Shown: positions 45,261 through 56,566, counted from the stretch's first letter. The stretch: 64,000 bases of DNA from Albibacterium bauzanense (GCF_004339765.1 NZ_SMGO01000003.1:470562-534561), one strand, 5' to 3'. The notes: a model not told the origin generated them from the letters alone. Program-made: numbers and translations.

Positions 45261-48200
45261 TTAGTTCAACGTAAAGTCGTTGACATTCATCTTCTTCAAT
45301 CCTTCAAGAAATTCATTATCCGGGTTGATTCGAATGTTCTTCGAAGGCATATTTAGCTTAATTCGATCTTCATGGTCTTTAATTTCAAACTTTAATTCGC
45401 AGTTCTTCAATCCTTCGCTCTCTGCATTCCTTTCTACTAATTCTTTTAATCCCAATAAAAATCCCGACGATATTTCATTGAGTGCAAGTTTAATTATAAC
45501 ACGTTTTGCTAATTTATCGCGTAGTTCATCCAATAATTGAATTTGCAATAGCTTTAGTTCCCAATTACCTGTTTGTCCGAAACGCTCTCTTACGGTTGTT
45601 CGCAATTGCAGGAAATAGCCCTCATGTAGAAACTCTCTGAACTTAACATAATCTTCACCAAACACAGCAATCTCATAGGAATCGGTATAGTCTTCAAAAA
45701 CGAAGATACCAAAGGGTTTGCCATTACGGGTAGTGCGATGCTGTACCGCAGAAACTAAACCTCCAATTAAGATCTCTCTATTTTTTATTCTATTAAAGCC
45801 TTCTATTACCTCTTCATCAGCACCTTCTCCCTTAATTTTGTCGATTAAATGCAGATGTTCTACTTTATCCGTACAGAAATAGTCCATTTCAACCTTGTAA
45901 TTATCCAATGGATGACCTGTTAAGTAAATACCTATTACATCTTTCTCATACTTCAGTTTAACAATTAAATCCCAATCCGGACATTCAGATAAAGTTGGTT
46001 CCGGAATATCCGCATCGGTAGTTCCTCCAAAGAGAGACATCGCCGAGTTATTTTCATTGTGCTGAAAATCATTGGTGTATTTCACTAAGCGATCGATACC
46101 TGTTTGTGTGCTACCCGGAGGAATAAAAAAGAACTGTGCACGATGTAGGTTAAAACAATCGAAAGCCCCGCTATACACTAAATTCTCATATACCTTTTTA
46201 CTAACTGTTCGGGAGTTTACTCTTCGCGCAAAGTCGTAAATACTGGTATAAGGTCCATTCTCCTTCCTCTCTTCAATAATGCTTTCTATTGCTTTATCTC
46301 CTACCCCCTTAATACCAGAAAGACCAAAGCGAATCTCCTTTTTCTTGTTCACGTTGAAACGTAAATCAGACTCGTTTACATCCGGTCCTAAAACCATAAC
46401 TCCAATCTTGCGACATTCTTCCATAAAGAATGAGATTTTCTCAATATTGTTCTGGTTATTAAGTACAGCTGCCATATACTCAGACGCGTAATGAGCTTTT
46501 AAATAAGCCGTTTGATAAGCTACAAGAGCATAACAGGTAGAATGTGACTTATTAAAAGCATAGGAAGCAAATGCTTCCCAGTCAGTCCATACCTTTTCTA
46601 AAACCTTGGCATCATGACCTTTCTTTTTAGCATTTTCAATAAACTGTGGTTTCAGTTTATCCAACATATAACGATCTTTTTTACCCATTGCCTTTCTCAA
46701 GACATCGGCATCACCTTTAGAGAAGTCTGCTAATTTCTGTGATAAAAGCATCACCTGCTCTTGATAGACCGTAATTCCGTAGGTATCTGACAGATATTCT
46801 TCCATATCAGCCAAATCATAGCTTACCTCTTCTCTGCCATGCTTTCTCTTGATGTAGCTAGGAATATAATCCATTGGGCCCGGACGATACAGGGCATTCA
46901 TGGCAATCAGATCTTCAAACTTATCAGGTTTTAGTTCCCTGAGGTATTTCTGCATTCCATCACTTTCAAACTGGAAAGTTCCGTTTGTATCTCCACGTTG
47001 ATAAAGCTCGAAAGTATCCAGATCATCCAATGGAATATCATCAATATCAATATCTTTGTTGTAGTTCTGCTTAATTAAAGAGAGTGCATTTTTAATAATG
47101 GTCAGGGTTTTTAATCCCAGGAAGTCCATCTTGATTACACCGGCATCTTCAATTACGCGACCATCATATTGCGTTATAAATAAGTTAGATTCTTTAGAGG
47201 TTGAAACCGGAATAATGTTCGTTAAATCTTCAGGTGCAATAATGATTCCGGCTGCATGGATTCCTACATTTCGAACAGATCCTTCTAAAATAAGTGCCTC
47301 CTTTAAAACCTTCCCAGGCATACTACTCGTATTTGCATGAAATGCCTGAAGCTTTTGAATGTTTTCGAAATCCTGGCCGTAGTTCTGTTTAATTTCCTGA
47401 GGAGATAATGAGATAACCTTATTTAAGTTTGTTCCTGGCCTGTCAGGTACAAGTTTTGCAAGAGCATTTGATTCACTTAAAGGAAAATCAAGCACCCTGG
47501 CCACATCTTTTATACTGCTTTTGGCAGCCATTGAACCATAGGTAATAATCTGTGCTACCTGGTTCTTGCCATATTTGTCGACCACATAATCAATCACCTT
47601 CTGCCTGCCTTCATCATCAAAATCTGTATCAATATCGGGCATGGACTTACGATCCGGATTTAAGAAACGCTCAAAAAGAAGGTTATACTTAATGGGATCA
47701 ATATTGGTAATACCAATACAATAGGCCACTACAGAACCAGCAGCAGACCCTCTACCCGGACCAATAAAAACTCCTAAATCTCTTCCTGCTTTAATAAAGT
47801 CTGCAACGATTAAGAAATAACCGGCAAAGCCCATTGTCTTGATCGTGAAAAGCTCAAAGTCTATTCGCTCCTGAACCTCCGGAACAATATCCTTATAACG
47901 ATCTTTCGCCCCTAAAAGAGTTAAATGCCTTAAATATTCCCATTGATTTTCTTTGTCCGATTCAGGGCCCTTATGAATTTTATATTCATCAGGGATAGGA
48001 AAATTGGGAAGCATAATATCCCTTTTCAGTTGAAGGGTTTCAACCTTATCTACAATCTCATTTGTATTATCTAATGCTTCGGGTATATCGTGAAACAGAC
48101 TTGCCATTTCTGCCTGAGTCTTGAAGAAGAATTGATCGTTCGGGAAACCAAAACGATATCCCTTACCACCTTCCTCATCTGTAGCAATGGGCGTGCTTTG

Positions 48201-48890
48201 TAAGTCTCCGGTATTAACACAAAGTAAAATATCGTGCGCATTTGAATCTTCCTGATCTACATAATGCGAATCATTGGAGCAAATCACTTTCACCTGGTAT
48301 TTTTTGGCAAACTTTAAAAGTACAGCATTTACCTTTTCCTGATCAGGGATATTATGACGTTGAAGTTCGATGTAGTAATCTTCTCCAAATAAGTCTAACC
48401 ACCATTTGAATTCTTCCTCTGCCTCTTCTTCAGATTTGTTCAAGATATATTGGGGAACTGTGGCTCCAAGACAGCAGGTGGTGGCTATTAAACCTTCATG
48501 GTATTTTAGGATAAGCTCTTTATCTATACGAGGCCATTTACTGTATACGCCTTCTATATAGCCCAATGAGCATAATTTAACCAGATTTTTATACCCTTGA
48601 GGGTTCTTTGCCAGCATTAACTGGTGGTAACGTTTGTCTTTTTTCTCTTTTGTAAACTGCTTAATATGTCGGTTTTCAACCACATAGAATTCACAGCCAA
48701 CAATAGGCTTAATTCCATGCTTTGAGGCTTCAGCAACAAATTTAAAAACTCCAAACATATTACCATGGTCGGTAATAGCCATCGCTTTCATACCATCATT
48801 TGTTGCTTTTTTAAACATTCTGCCGATATCGGCAGCACCATCTAAAAGAGAAAATTGTGTGTGGACATGTAAGTGGGAAAAACTTGGCAT
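45261..48890 (-). CDS. dnaE: DNA polymerase III alpha subunit
   Basis: A 1209-residue replicative polymerase from the ATG at 48890, which starts 'MPSFSHLHVHTQFSLLDGAADIGRMF'; the longer frame adds 23 residues with no similarity. Domains: PHP (about 5-270, 'TDHGNMFGVFKF'), polymerase palm with catalytic acidic residues in 'RKSMPDIDTDFDDEGRQKVIDY', fingers ('NALYRPGPMDYIPSYIKRKHG'), helix-hairpin-helix ('GLSGIKGVGDKAI'), and an OB domain ('EILIGGLVSAVQHRTTRNGKPFGIFVFED'). Divergent from tamB. Confidence 0.98.
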   Translation of the reverse strand: MPSFSHLHVHTQFSLLDGAADIGRMFKKATNDGMKAMAITDHGNMFGVFKFVAEASKHGIKPIVGCEFYVVENRHIKQFTKEKKDKRYHQLMLAKNPQGYKNLVKLCSLGYIEGVYSKWPRIDKELILKYHEGLIATTCCLGATVPQYILNKSEEEAEEEFKWWLDLFGEDYYIELQRHNIPDQEKVNAVLLKFAKKYQVKVICSNDSHYVDQEDSNAHDILLCVNTGDLQSTPIATDEEGGKGYRFGFPNDQFFFKTQAEMASLFHDIPEALDNTNEIVDKVETLQLKRDIMLPNFPIPDEYKIHKGPESDKENQWEYLRHLTLLGAKDRYKDIVPEVQERIDFELFTIKTMGFAGYFLIVADFIKAGRDLGVFIGPGRGSAAGSVVAYCIGITNIDPIKYNLLFERFLNPDRKSMPDIDTDFDDEGRQKVIDYVVDKYGKNQVAQIITYGSMAAKSSIKDVARVLDFPLSESNALAKLVPDRPGTNLNKVISLSPQEIKQNYGQDFENIQKLQAFHANTSSMPGKVLKEALILEGSVRNVGIHAAGIIIAPEDLTNIIPVSTSKESNLFITQYDGRVIEDAGVIKMDFLGLKTLTIIKNALSLIKQNYNKDIDIDDIPLDDLDTFELYQRGDTNGTFQFESDGMQKYLRELKPDKFEDLIAMNALYRPGPMDYIPSYIKRKHGREEVSYDLADMEEYLSDTYGITVYQEQVMLLSQKLADFSKGDADVLRKAMGKKDRYMLDKLKPQFIENAKKKGHDAKVLEKVWTDWEAFASYAFNKSHSTCYALVAYQTAYLKAHYASEYMAAVLNNQNNIEKISFFMEECRKIGVMVLGPDVNESDLRFNVNKKKEIRFGLSGIKGVGDKAIESIIEERKENGPYTSIYDFARRVNSRTVSKKVYENLVYSGAFDCFNLHRAQFFFIPPGSTQTGIDRLVKYTNDFQHNENNSAMSLFGGTTDADIPEPTLSECPDWDLIVKLKYEKDVIGIYLTGHPLDNYKVEMDYFCTDKVEHLHLIDKIKGEGADEEVIEGFNRIKNREILIGGLVSAVQHRTTRNGKPFGIFVFEDYTDSYEIAVFGEDYVKFREFLHEGYFLQLRTTVRERFGQTGNWELKLLQIQLLDELRDKLAKRVIIKLALNEISSGFLLGLKELVERNAESEGLKNCELKFEIKDHEDRIKLNMPSKNIRINPDNEFLEGLKKMNVNDFTLN

Positions 48891-48969
48891 AGCTAAAACA
48901 TTGTTGAAAATCAAAGATACGGATTTAGTGCATGTGTCTAAACCTAAGTTTTCCACCAATTAATTATAT

Positions 48970-51900
48970 TTGTCGATAATCTTGTTTCTGATATTTTTAA
49001 AACTATTTTTGAAAGGATTCGTTAAAAGATTATTTAAACATAAGAAGGCAGATCCATTGAAGAGATTTACAAAAATTTCACTAAAGGTAATTTTATGGCT
49101 AATAGGATCGATTATCGGGTTGATCCTTCTTCTGTTGATTCTAATCAATATTCCTGCTTTTCAAAATTTTGTTGTCCAAAAGGTCGTTTCTTATATAGAA
49201 ACCAAAATTCAGACTCCGGTAGCTATCAAAAAGGTTTCTTTAAAGCTTCCAAAACTGATGGTATTGGAGGGTGTGTATTTCGAGGATCAAAACAGGGACA
49301 CTTTAATAGCAGGAGATACGCTTCTGGTTGATATTAGTTTGTTAAAATTATTAAATAATAAAGTAGAAATTAATGAACTGGATTTTAGAGGAATTACCGC
49401 TAATATAAACCGAACACTTCCGGATAGTGCTTTTAATTTCGATTACATAATCAGAGCTTTTACAACAGAACAGGTAGAGGAAGAATCGCAAGACACGACC
49501 TCTGCGATGGCTTTTTCTGTCGACAAGATCAATCTGGATAGAATTCAATTACGCTATAACGATGAAATTGTTGGAACAAATGCTGATTTCTATTTAGGGC
49601 ATCTGGATACACGGATCAAGACATTTGATCTGCAAAACATGTCTTTTGAAATCCCAAAACTGGTTATAAATGGAATCAGAACCACTATAAAACAATGGGA
49701 AATAGCTACAAAAGAAGATATCCCATCGACCGATGACCTGGGGGTTGAAAGAGCAACCGGTGCAGAAGCTGGACTACCTAGTCTCAAATTGGGAAATGCT
49801 GAACTGACAAATATTAACATTGTTTATGAGGATGAAGCCTCTGCAATGGATGCGCGGGTTAAATTTAATTACCTGACTGTTGATTTTAAAAATCTGGATC
49901 TGAGAAAAGAGGTAATAGAGATTAATAAAATCGTTTTAAAAGACTCTGAATCCAACCTAGTTTTTAATAAGCCTTCTTCAGATCAGTCTTCACAAAGTGA
50001 TACAACGCAAGAATCGTCTGTTAATTGGATCGTTACGGCAGCTACCATTGACCTGAAAAACAACAAAGTAAAATACGATGACAATACATCTCCTAAGATA
50101 GCGAAAGGCTTGGATTATGCACATATAAACCTGTCTGAATTGGATGCGGATCTTACAGAATTTTACTTTTCAATGGATTCCATTCAAGGTAAACTTGGAA
50201 GATTAAATCTTAAAGATCAAAGCGGTCTGGAAGTTAACAGATTGGAAACTGAATTCACGTATACCAATACAGGGATTTTATTGAAAGATTTATTTCTCCA
50301 GACTCCCAATACTTTATTAACTGATTATGCTGAAATAGGCTATCCATCTCTAACAGAACTAAGCGAGAAGCCCGAGCTTATGACCTTAGATGTGAATTTA
50401 AAGAACAGCACTCTGGGAATGAAGGATGTAGCGCTGCTGGCACCCATGTTGGATACCATGGAGGTAATGAAACCTTTACTTGATAAAACCTTTAAAATAG
50501 ATGGTGATTTATCGGGTTCGTTAAGCGATTTGAATACTTCCAGGTTAGTAGTAAGCACGTTAAACGATACCTATCTGAATGTTTCCGGGAACGTTAAGAA
50601 TATAATGGATCCGGATAATATTTTTGTCAACCTAAATATTGCCAACCTGCGAACAAGCAACAGAGATATCAACCGTTTGGTGGCTAAAAGTATGCTTCCT
50701 GCAGATATGGATGTTCCATCATCCATACAAATGCGCGGTAGAATTAGAGGTGACTTCAATAACATCAGCACGAATATGGTTTTAAATTCCTCTGCCGGAA
50801 ATGCAAGCCTGATAGCAGACTACAAAGCTGGCAGGGATACAAGTTATGTGGCTAAGGTTAATATCGAGAATTTAGACGTGAGCAGCTTCCTTAAAAATGA
50901 CACAACGTTCGGTAAGATCAATTTTACTGCCGATGTAAAAGGGATAAGCTTAGACCCACGAAATATGGTAGCTGAAGGACAGGCAAAATTAGTAAGTGCT
51001 GAAGTTATGGGTTATACCTATCATGATATTGATATTGATTTTAAAGCCAATAAAGGCGACATACTTGCCAACTTAACAAGCATTGATACAAACCTGACAT
51101 TAGTGATGGATGCACAGGCCACCTGGAAAGACAAGTACCCTGAGTTGAAAATGACGGTGAATGCAGATAGCATCAACTTAAAGAATTTGAAGCTTACTGA
51201 GGATGACATTCGCTATCACGGACAGCTGGAAGCTGATTTAGCTACTGCTGATCCTGACTTTTTAAATGGGGATATTAACATCATTAATTCTTTGATTTCA
51301 TACAATGGCGAACGCTATGCGCTGGATAGCATACGCCTTTCGTCAGAGGCTACTGATTCTTTGAAGATAATAGGCCTGGAATCAGAATTCTTAAATGCCA
51401 ATATTTATGGGCAGTATAAGTTAACGCAATTATCTACTGCAATTCAGGATGTAATCAGAACTTATTATAATCCAAGCAGTATAATTGATACAAGCACATA
51501 TGATCCGCAGAGCTTTGACTTTAATGCTGAAGTAATCCGATCCCCTCTTATTCAGGAAGTATTACCTGAATTAAGTGAAATGGAGCCCATTACCTTATTT
51601 GGAAATTTCGCCAGTGAAAGCAAATCAATTAACGCACGTATTGGTGCTTCGCATATTTTATATGGCGGCACACTGGTTGACGGAGTAAGTTTTGATATAA
51701 ACACGGCCGATAGCACCTTGTTTTATGCAGGAGTTATTGGAGAGATCAACGTCTCTAATATTGAGCTTATTAATACATTAATCAGCGGAAATGTTAAAGA
51801 TAGTAAAGTAGATGCCGGTTTATGGATTAAGGATTCAACAGATAAGGAACAATACCATCTGGGTGCACAAATGCTTGCAGAGAACGATAATTTTATCTTC

Positions 51901-54171
51901 AACTTAAAGCCTGATGGACTGATTCTTAATTATGACCAATGGGATATTAATCCGGAGAACAGTATTTTATTCGGTACTGAAGGTTTGTTGGCTCATCAGT
52001 TTATTTTACAAAACAACAATCAAGAGCTAAGCTTTGTATCCAAGGATTCTGTTCTGAACTCACCAATTGATGTCCGGTTTTCTAACTTCCGTATAGAAAC
52101 ATTCACTAAATTTATAGAAAGCAGCACCTTTAAATTAGGCGGTGGTATTAATGGAGATGCTACCATAGATCGTCTGGAAAGCTCGCCCACTTTTGTGTCT
52201 GATCTAACAGTAAATGATTTCTATTTTGGAAATGATACTTTAGGTAATATTAACTTCAAGGTAGATAATTTAAGAGAAAACGTATTTGCGACTGATATTA
52301 CAATCAGTGGTTTTGATAATGATGTAAACTTAAAAGGAGATTATATATCGCCACCAAACCAAGAGTCAACAATCGACTTTATGCTAAACATGAATCGGCT
52401 TAATATGAGTACCCTTGAAGCCTTTTCTTTTGGATCTATACAAAACACAAAGGGTTTTATTAATGGTCAGCTAGCTATTTCAGGCTCTCCTAATGCTCCT
52501 CGTTTAAATGGAGAATTGCTCTTCAATGATGCCGAATTAAACATTTCGATGCTGAATGCAGACTTTATCATAGACAATGATGCAATAACATTTAATGATG
52601 ATGGTATGCAGTTTTCTAATTTCTCTATTTCAGACAGAGTGGGCAACCATGCAACATTAGATGGAAGAGTACGAACAAAAACATATACCGATTTCACCTT
52701 TGATCTAGATTTAAATGCTGACAATTTTCAGGTATTAAATTCAACAAATAAGAACAATGATCTTTTCTATGGAAAGCTGTTTTTAGATAGTGATCTGCGA
52801 ATTACAGGTACTATGGAAAGCCCGCAGGTTAATGGGTCATTGCAGGTAAATGATAATACTCAAATGACCGTTGTGGTTCCTGATGATAATCCGGGATTAA
52901 TGGAACGGGAGGGCATTGTTGAGTTTGTAAACAAACAAGACCTGAATAATAACAAGCTATTTGCAGAACAAGATACAATCCTGAGCAAAACTGTTACGGG
53001 TTTGAATGTGTCTTTGAATATTGGTGTTGATCCGGATGCTGAATTTACGATCATAATTGATCCTGGAACAGGAGATGCTTTATTCATCAAAGGTACTGCA
53101 CAACTGAATGCAGGAATTGATCCGGGAGGTAATATTTCCCTGGCAGGAACCTATGAAGTTGAAGAAGGAAGCTATGAATTGTCATTCAATATGCTAAAAC
53201 GGAAATTCGATTTCAAGAAAGGTAGTACGATTACCTGGAATGGTGAGATGATGGCGGCTGATTTAAATATAACTGCAGCCTATGATGTTAATGCAGCTCC
53301 TATCGATCTGTTAGAGAATCAGCTTGGAGGAAGGAATTCTAATTATTATAAACAGAAAATACCTTTTGAAGTAAATCTGATCCTTACCGGAGAGATGTTA
53401 AAACCAAACATTGCATTTGACATTAACCTGCAAGACGTAAATACAGGGGTTTCGCAAGATGTTACCAGTTTGGTAAATACCCGGTTAGCTCAGGTTAGAG
53501 AGAATGAATCAGAACTGAACAAACAGGTTTTTGCTTTAATTGCATTGGGTAGATTTGTTGCAGAAAACCCATTTGCCAGTGCGGCTGGTGGAAGCGTTGA
53601 ATCGATGGCAAGAAATTCAGTTAGTGAATTACTGAGTGCGCAGCTTAACAACCTGGCCGGGGACTTAATTGCCGGGGTGGAGTTAAACTTCGATCTGCAA
53701 TCAACCGACGATTATAGCACAGGAGATTTACAAAACCGGACCGACTTAAATGTAGGGATTTCAAAACGCCTTTTAAATGATCGTTTAAAAGTTACGGTAG
53801 GCTCTAACTTTGAAATTGAAGGTAGTGGACAACCGGGCAGGAAACCAAGTAATATTGCAGGAGATATTGCCATAGAATATCAATTATCAAAAGATGGAAG
53901 ATACTTTTTACGCGCTTTCAGGAAAAACGACTATGAAGTAACTCTTCAGGGGCAGGTTGTTGAAACCGGCCTTGGTTTTAATATCAATATGGACTATGAT
54001 AAATTCAAAGAGCTATTTATGAATGCAGAAAGGCTTCAAGAATATCATAAGCAAATTGAAGAAGAGAAACGTAAGGAGCTAATAAAGGTTTCTAAACCAA
54101 GCTCAGAAGCAATTGAAGAAAAAGGTGGTATCATAGAATTTAAAGAGAAGGGAGAATCTAATGATAAATAA
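48970..54171 (+). CDS. tamB: TamB/AsmA-like translocation and assembly module protein (DUF490)
   Basis: A 1733-residue envelope protein with one N-terminal helix (about 38-60, 'VILWLIGSIIGLILLLLILINIPAF') and a long periplasmic beta-rich body, ending in the DUF490 domain (about 1290-1660, 'NVSLNIGVDPDAEFTIIIDPGTGDALFIKGTAQLNAGIDPGGNISLAGTYEVEEGSYELSFN'). TamB proteins bridge the envelope, linked to outer-membrane protein assembly and lipid transfer. The start is unclear: no ATG occurs upstream of residue 96, so TTG at 48970 or a downstream TTG (49057, before 'KRFTKISLK') is used. It overlaps tamA by 11 bases. Confidence 0.9.
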   Translation: MSIILFLIFLKLFLKGFVKRLFKHKKADPLKRFTKISLKVILWLIGSIIGLILLLLILINIPAFQNFVVQKVVSYIETKIQTPVAIKKVSLKLPKLMVLEGVYFEDQNRDTLIAGDTLLVDISLLKLLNNKVEINELDFRGITANINRTLPDSAFNFDYIIRAFTTEQVEEESQDTTSAMAFSVDKINLDRIQLRYNDEIVGTNADFYLGHLDTRIKTFDLQNMSFEIPKLVINGIRTTIKQWEIATKEDIPSTDDLGVERATGAEAGLPSLKLGNAELTNINIVYEDEASAMDARVKFNYLTVDFKNLDLRKEVIEINKIVLKDSESNLVFNKPSSDQSSQSDTTQESSVNWIVTAATIDLKNNKVKYDDNTSPKIAKGLDYAHINLSELDADLTEFYFSMDSIQGKLGRLNLKDQSGLEVNRLETEFTYTNTGILLKDLFLQTPNTLLTDYAEIGYPSLTELSEKPELMTLDVNLKNSTLGMKDVALLAPMLDTMEVMKPLLDKTFKIDGDLSGSLSDLNTSRLVVSTLNDTYLNVSGNVKNIMDPDNIFVNLNIANLRTSNRDINRLVAKSMLPADMDVPSSIQMRGRIRGDFNNISTNMVLNSSAGNASLIADYKAGRDTSYVAKVNIENLDVSSFLKNDTTFGKINFTADVKGISLDPRNMVAEGQAKLVSAEVMGYTYHDIDIDFKANKGDILANLTSIDTNLTLVMDAQATWKDKYPELKMTVNADSINLKNLKLTEDDIRYHGQLEADLATADPDFLNGDINIINSLISYNGERYALDSIRLSSEATDSLKIIGLESEFLNANIYGQYKLTQLSTAIQDVIRTYYNPSSIIDTSTYDPQSFDFNAEVIRSPLIQEVLPELSEMEPITLFGNFASESKSINARIGASHILYGGTLVDGVSFDINTADSTLFYAGVIGEINVSNIELINTLISGNVKDSKVDAGLWIKDSTDKEQYHLGAQMLAENDNFIFNLKPDGLILNYDQWDINPENSILFGTEGLLAHQFILQNNNQELSFVSKDSVLNSPIDVRFSNFRIETFTKFIESSTFKLGGGINGDATIDRLESSPTFVSDLTVNDFYFGNDTLGNINFKVDNLRENVFATDITISGFDNDVNLKGDYISPPNQESTIDFMLNMNRLNMSTLEAFSFGSIQNTKGFINGQLAISGSPNAPRLNGELLFNDAELNISMLNADFIIDNDAITFNDDGMQFSNFSISDRVGNHATLDGRVRTKTYTDFTFDLDLNADNFQVLNSTNKNNDLFYGKLFLDSDLRITGTMESPQVNGSLQVNDNTQMTVVVPDDNPGLMEREGIVEFVNKQDLNNNKLFAEQDTILSKTVTGLNVSLNIGVDPDAEFTIIIDPGTGDALFIKGTAQLNAGIDPGGNISLAGTYEVEEGSYELSFNMLKRKFDFKKGSTITWNGEMMAADLNITAAYDVNAAPIDLLENQLGGRNSNYYKQKIPFEVNLILTGEMLKPNIAFDINLQDVNTGVSQDVTSLVNTRLAQVRENESELNKQVFALIALGRFVAENPFASAAGGSVESMARNSVSELLSAQLNNLAGDLIAGVELNFDLQSTDDYSTGDLQNRTDLNVGISKRLLNDRLKVTVGSNFEIEGSGQPGRKPSNIAGDIAIEYQLSKDGRYFLRAFRKNDYEVTLQGQVVETGLGFNINMDYDKFKELFMNAERLQEYHKQIEEEKRKELIKVSKPSSEAIEEKGGIIEFKEKGESNDK

Positions 54172-56470
54172 GACAACAGGTTATTTTCTTTTTTTACTAT
54201 GTATGCTTGCTCTCTTTAGCTCTTGTAGTAATATTAAATATCTAAAGGAGGGTGAAATACTTTATGTAAAAGGCAAGGTTGAATTAGAACCTGATACATC
54301 TTTTCCAAAGAAATACATAAAACCTTTACAAGAGAATTTAGAAGGCTATTTAAGACCTCAACCAAATTCCAGCATTTTCGGGCTCCGCCCTAAATTGTTT
54401 TTCTATAACATTGCAGGGGACTCAGTTAGTGAAAAAGGTATAAAAGGCTGGTTAAAATATAAAGTAGGTGAGCCACCTGTTTTATTAAGTGATGTTAGTA
54501 GAACTTATAATGAAGACCTGCTCAGGAATCGTTTAGAAAACATTGGTTTCTTTAATGCTGAGGTTCGTTCAGATACTACAGTTAAAAAGAAGAAAGCCAC
54601 CATTACATACTTTGCTAAACCAAATACAAACTATAAGATTAAAGAAGTTGTTTTTGAGTTAGACAGTACTGATTTTGGAAAAATTATTGCAGACTCTAAA
54701 GAGAAATCTCTCCTGCAACCTGGCAATCCTTATAATTTTGATGTTATCGTCAATGAAAGAAATCGTATTGATAATGAATTAAAAGAGAAAGGGTATTATT
54801 ACTTTAATCCGGATCTTCTATTAATTCAAGTTGACAGTACCATTGGTAATCATCAGGTGAATTTATATGTAACAGTTAAGGATAATGCGCCTGATATGGC
54901 TCTTCACCCCTATTACATCAATAATATATATATATTTCCGGATTACAGCTTACAACAAGGAGACTATCAAATGGGAATTCCAACTGATAGTACCTATCAG
55001 GGTTATCATATTATAGACCCCGGGCATACTTACAGGAAACGTGAAATTATCCGTCCTATGTCTTTCCAGAAAGGCAGTCTGTATAATCGAAGCAGCCATA
55101 CCAGGTCCATCTCTCAACTTATAGGTATGGGAACCTTTAAGTTTGTGAAAAATAACTTTATACCTGTTGATTCTGCCAACAGCAACTTACTGGATGTATA
55201 TTATTATTTGACACCACAGCCTGTCAAGTCGCTGCATTTTGAAATACTTGGAAAAACAGCTTCCGTGTATAATGGTTCAGATGTAAGCGTCAGCTGGCTT
55301 CATAGAAATGCTTTTAAGGGAGCAGAACAACTAAGAATCTCTGTTTTTGGCGGTTATGAATTCCAAACGGGTGGAAATGTAAGCTTAAATTCAAGTTTCT
55401 ATCGCTATGGCGCTGAAGCGAGCCTTACCTTTCCAAAAATTGTTTCTCCGTTTAATTGGAGCCCGACCCGGCGCTATGTACCTCATACTACTATTAAAAC
55501 CAGGTATGAATTACTAAACCGCACAAATGCATACAACTTAAATTCAATGTCCTTTAATTTTGGATATGCCTGGCGAGAAAATGTTAGAAAAGAACATGCT
55601 TTAGGCTTGTTAGAAGTTGCTTATGTACGTTCAGGAAGTATCACTGATGCGTATGAATTAGAGCTTCAGCAAAATCCGAATTTAAGACATGCTATTGAGA
55701 AACAATTTATTATTGGCCCTAACTATGTATTTACGTTCACCAACACAATGGAACAGCAGCGTAAAAACACCATGTATTTAAGAGCAGGATTAGATTTATC
55801 TGGAAATATCCTGGGCTTAATAAATGGTTCTAACTATAAAGAGGGCAAAATTTATAATTTCCTGGATGCTCCTATTGCACAGTATATTCGTACAGAAGCT
55901 GATTTCCGTAATTACACAAAAATGGGCTCTAATTCTGAAATTGCAGCACGTGCCATGATTGGCTTTGGCTATGCTTATGGCAACTCCAGAACCATGCCTT
56001 ATATTAAACAGTTTTATGCAGGCGGACCTAATAGTTTGCGGGCATTTAGAGCTCGTACCATTGGCCCAGGATCTTATCAGCCGGAAGCAATAAATGGCGG
56101 AGATTTTATCCCGGATATGTCGGGCGATATAAAGATAGAACTCAATGCCGAGTACCGTAAGAAGCTTTTTAGCATTGTTCATGGTGCCGCATTTGTTGAT
56201 GCAGGAAACATTTGGCTTTTAAACGAAGATGAAAATAAACCCGGAGGTAAGTTCAGCAAAAACTTCATGAATGAGATGGCTGTGGGTGCTGGTGTAGGGC
56301 TCAGATTTGATTTAACTTTCCTTGTTTTAAGAACAGATCTCGCTATCCCACTTCGGATACCTTATTTACCAAAAGGTGATCGATGGGTGTTGGATAAGAT
56401 TGATTTCGGGGATAAGGAATGGAGAAAAAACAACTTGATCTTTAACCTGGCAATAGGCTATCCTTTTTAA
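54161..56470 (+). CDS. tamA: BamA/TamA-family (Omp85) outer-membrane assembly protein
   Basis: A 769-residue protein. Signal peptide with lipobox ('LFLLCMLALFSSCSNIKYL', Cys about 22), POTRA-like repeats (about 90-420, 'RNRLENIGFFNAEVRSDTTVKKKKATITYFA', 'GMGTFKFVKNNFI'), then a 16-strand barrel with 'GGPNSLRAFRARTIGPGSY' (the VRGF/RGF-like loop of Omp85 proteins, here LRAFR) and terminal 'FNLAIGYPF'. With TamB it forms the translocation and assembly module. A lipoprotein signal on a barrel protein is seen in Bacteroidota. Start ATG lies inside the tamB end. Confidence 0.9.
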   Translation: MINKTTGYFLFLLCMLALFSSCSNIKYLKEGEILYVKGKVELEPDTSFPKKYIKPLQENLEGYLRPQPNSSIFGLRPKLFFYNIAGDSVSEKGIKGWLKYKVGEPPVLLSDVSRTYNEDLLRNRLENIGFFNAEVRSDTTVKKKKATITYFAKPNTNYKIKEVVFELDSTDFGKIIADSKEKSLLQPGNPYNFDVIVNERNRIDNELKEKGYYYFNPDLLLIQVDSTIGNHQVNLYVTVKDNAPDMALHPYYINNIYIFPDYSLQQGDYQMGIPTDSTYQGYHIIDPGHTYRKREIIRPMSFQKGSLYNRSSHTRSISQLIGMGTFKFVKNNFIPVDSANSNLLDVYYYLTPQPVKSLHFEILGKTASVYNGSDVSVSWLHRNAFKGAEQLRISVFGGYEFQTGGNVSLNSSFYRYGAEASLTFPKIVSPFNWSPTRRYVPHTTIKTRYELLNRTNAYNLNSMSFNFGYAWRENVRKEHALGLLEVAYVRSGSITDAYELELQQNPNLRHAIEKQFIIGPNYVFTFTNTMEQQRKNTMYLRAGLDLSGNILGLINGSNYKEGKIYNFLDAPIAQYIRTEADFRNYTKMGSNSEIAARAMIGFGYAYGNSRTMPYIKQFYAGGPNSLRAFRARTIGPGSYQPEAINGGDFIPDMSGDIKIELNAEYRKKLFSIVHGAAFVDAGNIWLLNEDENKPGGKFSKNFMNEMAVGAGVGLRFDLTFLVLRTDLAIPLRIPYLPKGDRWVLDKIDFGDKEWRKNNLIFNLAIGYPF

Positions 56471-56511
56471 CGCTCAGTTGATAAATTCTACTTTTATTTT
56501 TATCTTGCCTA

Positions 56512-56530
56512 AATAACCAAACAGGTTATT
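56512..56530. promoter_or_regulatory. Inverted repeat before mdh
   Basis: AATAACC-AAACA-GGTTATT: 7-bp perfect inverted repeat, 37 bases before the mdh start. Possible operator; the function is not known. Confidence 0.35.
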
Positions 56531-56566
56531 ACAAATAATAAATACTATTATAACCATTAGGCAATT

